Source: Pseudomonadota bacterium (GTDB lineage: Bacteria; Pseudomonadota; Gammaproteobacteria; Steroidobacterales; Steroidobacteraceae). From it: a stretch of DNA of 7,492 nt. Each line of letters begins with the position of its first letter. The stretch's first letter is position 1. The stretch lies in the NCBI GenBank assembly GCA_021808035.1, contig JAKBCG010000118.1, forward strand, positions 1 through 7,492, given 5' to 3'. Positions 5,623-7,492 of the stretch are shown here, in pieces. The translations under genes and the position numbers were made by a program. The notes beneath the pieces were generated by a model that had not been told where the DNA came from, ran no database searches, and saw only the letters and a program-made list of their open reading frames with translations.

Positions 5623-7492
5623 ATGACCGATAAGCGCTTCGTCCACGCCGCGTGTCCACACGATTGTCCGGACACCTGCGCGATCCGCGTGACCGTCGAG
5701 GACGGTGTCGCGGTTCGCGTGCAGGGCGATCCGGATCACCCGCCGACGCACGGCGCGCTGTGCACCAAGGTCGCGCGCTACCCCGAGCGCACCTACCATC
5801 CGGAGCGTCTGCTCCATCCGCTGCGCCGGGTCGGTCCGAAGGGCGCCGGACGGATGGAGCGGGTCGGCTGGGACGAGGCGCTCGACGAGATCGCGGCGCG
5901 GCTCGGGCGCATCGCGGCGCGCGACCCCGCGGCGATCCTGCCGTACAGCTACGCCGGAACGATGGGACTCGTGCAGGGCGATTCGATGTCGGCGCGATTC
6001 TTCCACCGGCTCGGCGCGTCGCTGCTCGACCGGACGATCTGCGCGAGCGCCGGCGCGGCCGCGCTCGACGCGACCTACGGGAACCGCGTCGGGATGCACG
6101 TCGAGCGCTATGCCGACAGCCGCGTGATCCTGATCTGGGGCAGCAACAGCATCGCCTCGAACCTGCACTTCTGGACCTTCGCGCAGCAGGCGAAGCGCGC
6201 CGGCGCGAAACTGATCTGCATCGATCCACGCCGGACCGAGACCGCCGATCGCTGTCACCAGCATGTCGCGTTGCTGCCGGGCACGGACGGTGCGCTCGCG
6301 CTCGGCCTGATCCGCGAGATCGACGTCCAGGGCTGGATCGACCGGGAATACGTCGAGGCCTACACCGACGGCTGGCCGGCCCTGCGAGCGGTCGCGAGCG
6401 AGTGGACGCCGGAGCGCACCGCCGCGGTGTGCGGGATCGATGCCCAGCAGGTGCGCGGCCTCGCGCGGGATTATGCGACGCTGCGACCGGCCGCGATCCG
6501 GCTGAACTACGGAATGCAGCGTACCCACGGCGGCGGCAGCGCGGTCCGCCTGATCGCCGCCCTGCCCTGCCTGATCGGCGCGTGGCGGGATCCCGCGGGC
6601 GGGCTGTTGTTGTCCGCATCGGGCTTCGCGCCGACCGACTCGCGCCTTCTGCGGCGACCGGACCTGATCCCCGGCCCGACGCCACGCACCGTGAACATGA
6701 GCACGATCGGCGATGCGCTGCTCACGGACGGGTCGGCGCAGTTCGGCCCCCGGATCGAGGCGCTCGTCGTGTACAACAGCAATCCCGTCGCGGTCGCACC
6801 GGAGTCGCCGAAGGTCGTGCGCGGCTTCGCCCGGGAGGACCTTTTCACGGTGGTGCTCGAACACTTCCAGACCGACACCGCCGACTACGCGGATTTCGTG
6901 CTCCCCGCGACGACGCAGCTCGAGCACTTCGACGTGCACAAGAGCTATGGCCACGTCTACCTGATGGTGAACGAGCCGGCGATCGCGCCGCTCGGCGAAG
7001 CGCGGCCGAACACCGCGGTGTTCCGCGCGCTCGCGTCGCGTTTCGGTTTCACCGAGGCGTGCTTCCGCGACGACGACGTGACGATCGGCTCGCAGGCGTT
7101 CGGGGACGCGGTCGACTTCGAGCGGTTGCGGCGCGAGGGCTGGATCCGGCTGCCGATCGCGGACGCGCCCTTCGCCAGCGGCGGATTCGCGACCGCGAAC
7201 GGGCGCGCGCAGTTCGCCCCGCCGTCGCTCGGCCCGGCCGATCACGTCCCGCCGTACGAATCGGTGCGCTCGGCTCCTGCGCTCGCGGTCCGCTATCCGC
7301 TCGCGATGATCTCGCCGCCGGCGCGGCACTTCCTGAACTCGACCTTCGTGAATGTGCGGAGCCTGCGCAGCATCGAGGGCGAGCCGCTCCTCGAGATGCA
7401 TCCGCTCGACGCAGGTGCGCGCGTCCTCGCGGATGGGCAGCTCGTGCGCGCGTACAACGATCGCGGCGAGTATCGGTGCCGGCTGCGCGTGA
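5623..7492 (+). CDS. Molybdopterin-dependent oxidoreductase, catalytic subunit (3' end cut by window)
   Basis: The first 623 residues of a DMSO-reductase-superfamily enzyme are present; it carries bis-MGD molybdenum and one [4Fe-4S] cluster and transfers electrons or oxygen to or from a small substrate. The cluster motif is CPHDCPDTC at residues 11-19 plus Cys47 (GALCTK). The segment TICASAGAA places Cys140 where Cys-liganded members have their molybdenum ligand; that assignment is inferred from position. Other family stretches are VILIWGSNS, ICIDPRRTETADRC, LVVYNSNPVA and FVLPATTQLEHFD. The C-terminal dinucleotide-binding domain begins near residue 560 (ISPPARHFLNSTF) and is still open at the edge. 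No twin-arginine signal precedes the cluster, so the enzyme should be cytoplasmic. The ATG at 5623 fits the usual position just before the Cys motif, although the nearest AAAGG (5598-5602) is about 20 bases away and too far for a strong Shine-Dalgarno. Relatives are named formate dehydrogenase-, thiosulfate reductase- or BisC-like; the substrate cannot be told here. Confidence 0.9.
   Translation, partial: MTDKRFVHAACPHDCPDTCAIRVTVEDGVAVRVQGDPDHPPTHGALCTKVARYPERTYHPERLLHPLRRVGPKGAGRMERVGWDEALDEIAARLGRIAARDPAAILPYSYAGTMGLVQGDSMSARFFHRLGASLLDRTICASAGAAALDATYGNRVGMHVERYADSRVILIWGSNSIASNLHFWTFAQQAKRAGAKLICIDPRRTETADRCHQHVALLPGTDGALALGLIREIDVQGWIDREYVEAYTDGWPALRAVASEWTPERTAAVCGIDAQQVRGLARDYATLRPAAIRLNYGMQRTHGGGSAVRLIAALPCLIGAWRDPAGGLLLSASGFAPTDSRLLRRPDLIPGPTPRTVNMSTIGDALLTDGSAQFGPRIEALVVYNSNPVAVAPESPKVVRGFAREDLFTVVLEHFQTDTADYADFVLPATTQLEHFDVHKSYGHVYLMVNEPAIAPLGEARPNTAVFRALASRFGFTEACFRDDDVTIGSQAFGDAVDFERLRREGWIRLPIADAPFASGGFATANGRAQFAPPSLGPADHVPPYESVRSAPALAVRYPLAMISPPARHFLNSTFVNVRSLRSIEGEPLLEMHPLDAGARVLADGQLVRAYNDRGEYRCRLRV

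Noticed and set aside
5563..7401. 612-codon open frame on the minus strand opposite the molybdo-oxidoreductase
   Set aside because: It is extremely Arg/Asp/Glu/Val-rich and lies exactly antisense to a well-supported gene. Long open antisense frames are expected at this GC content.
1..7492. tRNA, rRNA, CRISPR arrays, insertion sequence ends, riboswitches and long repeats
   Set aside because: Reading both strands, I saw no repeat-spacer pattern, no tRNA-like cloverleaf, no transposase and no direct repeats longer than expected for GC-rich coding DNA. A computed search could still find weak cases.

Overview
The window is about 7.5 kb of very GC-rich bacterial DNA with strong G/C bias at third codon positions. 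The protein families (PaaX-type regulator, MFS exporter, FtsH, a TPP-dependent enzyme and a molybdopterin oxidoreductase) suggest a high-GC member of the Pseudomonadota. That is an inference from general resemblance, not from a marker gene.

Layout, left to right. Positions 1 to about 220 hold no convincing plus-strand gene. The minus strand carries a coherent, unrecognised reading frame that runs off the left edge and has no clear start. At about 222-225 this changes abruptly, on the plus strand, into the C-terminal domain of a PaaX-family regulator (249-635) whose N-terminal two thirds are missing. The paaX fragment overlaps, through ATGA, an MFS transporter gene (632-1879). The MFS gene meets ftsH (3761-1869, minus) tail to tail with an 11-bp overlap. 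Upstream of ftsH on the minus strand, 76 bp away, is an acetolactate-synthase-like TPP enzyme (5520-3838). It is divergent, across about 100 bp, from a molybdopterin oxidoreductase gene (5623 onwards, plus) that is cut by the right edge.

How the genes might work together: there are probably three transcription units. These are paaX fragment-MFS (plus), TPP enzyme-ftsH (minus) and the molybdo-oxidoreductase (plus). The TPP enzyme and the oxidoreductase share a divergent control region, which hints at joint regulation in oxidative or keto-acid metabolism, but no substrate can be named. The FtsH copy has all catalytic motifs and looks functional. All four large genes belong to known families.

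I do not see a convincing new multi-gene defence, mobile or RNA system. The most anomalous place is the junction near 190-250, where two gene fragments in opposite orientation abut without start codons. This is either a genuine rearrangement with a broken paaX or a chimeric assembly.
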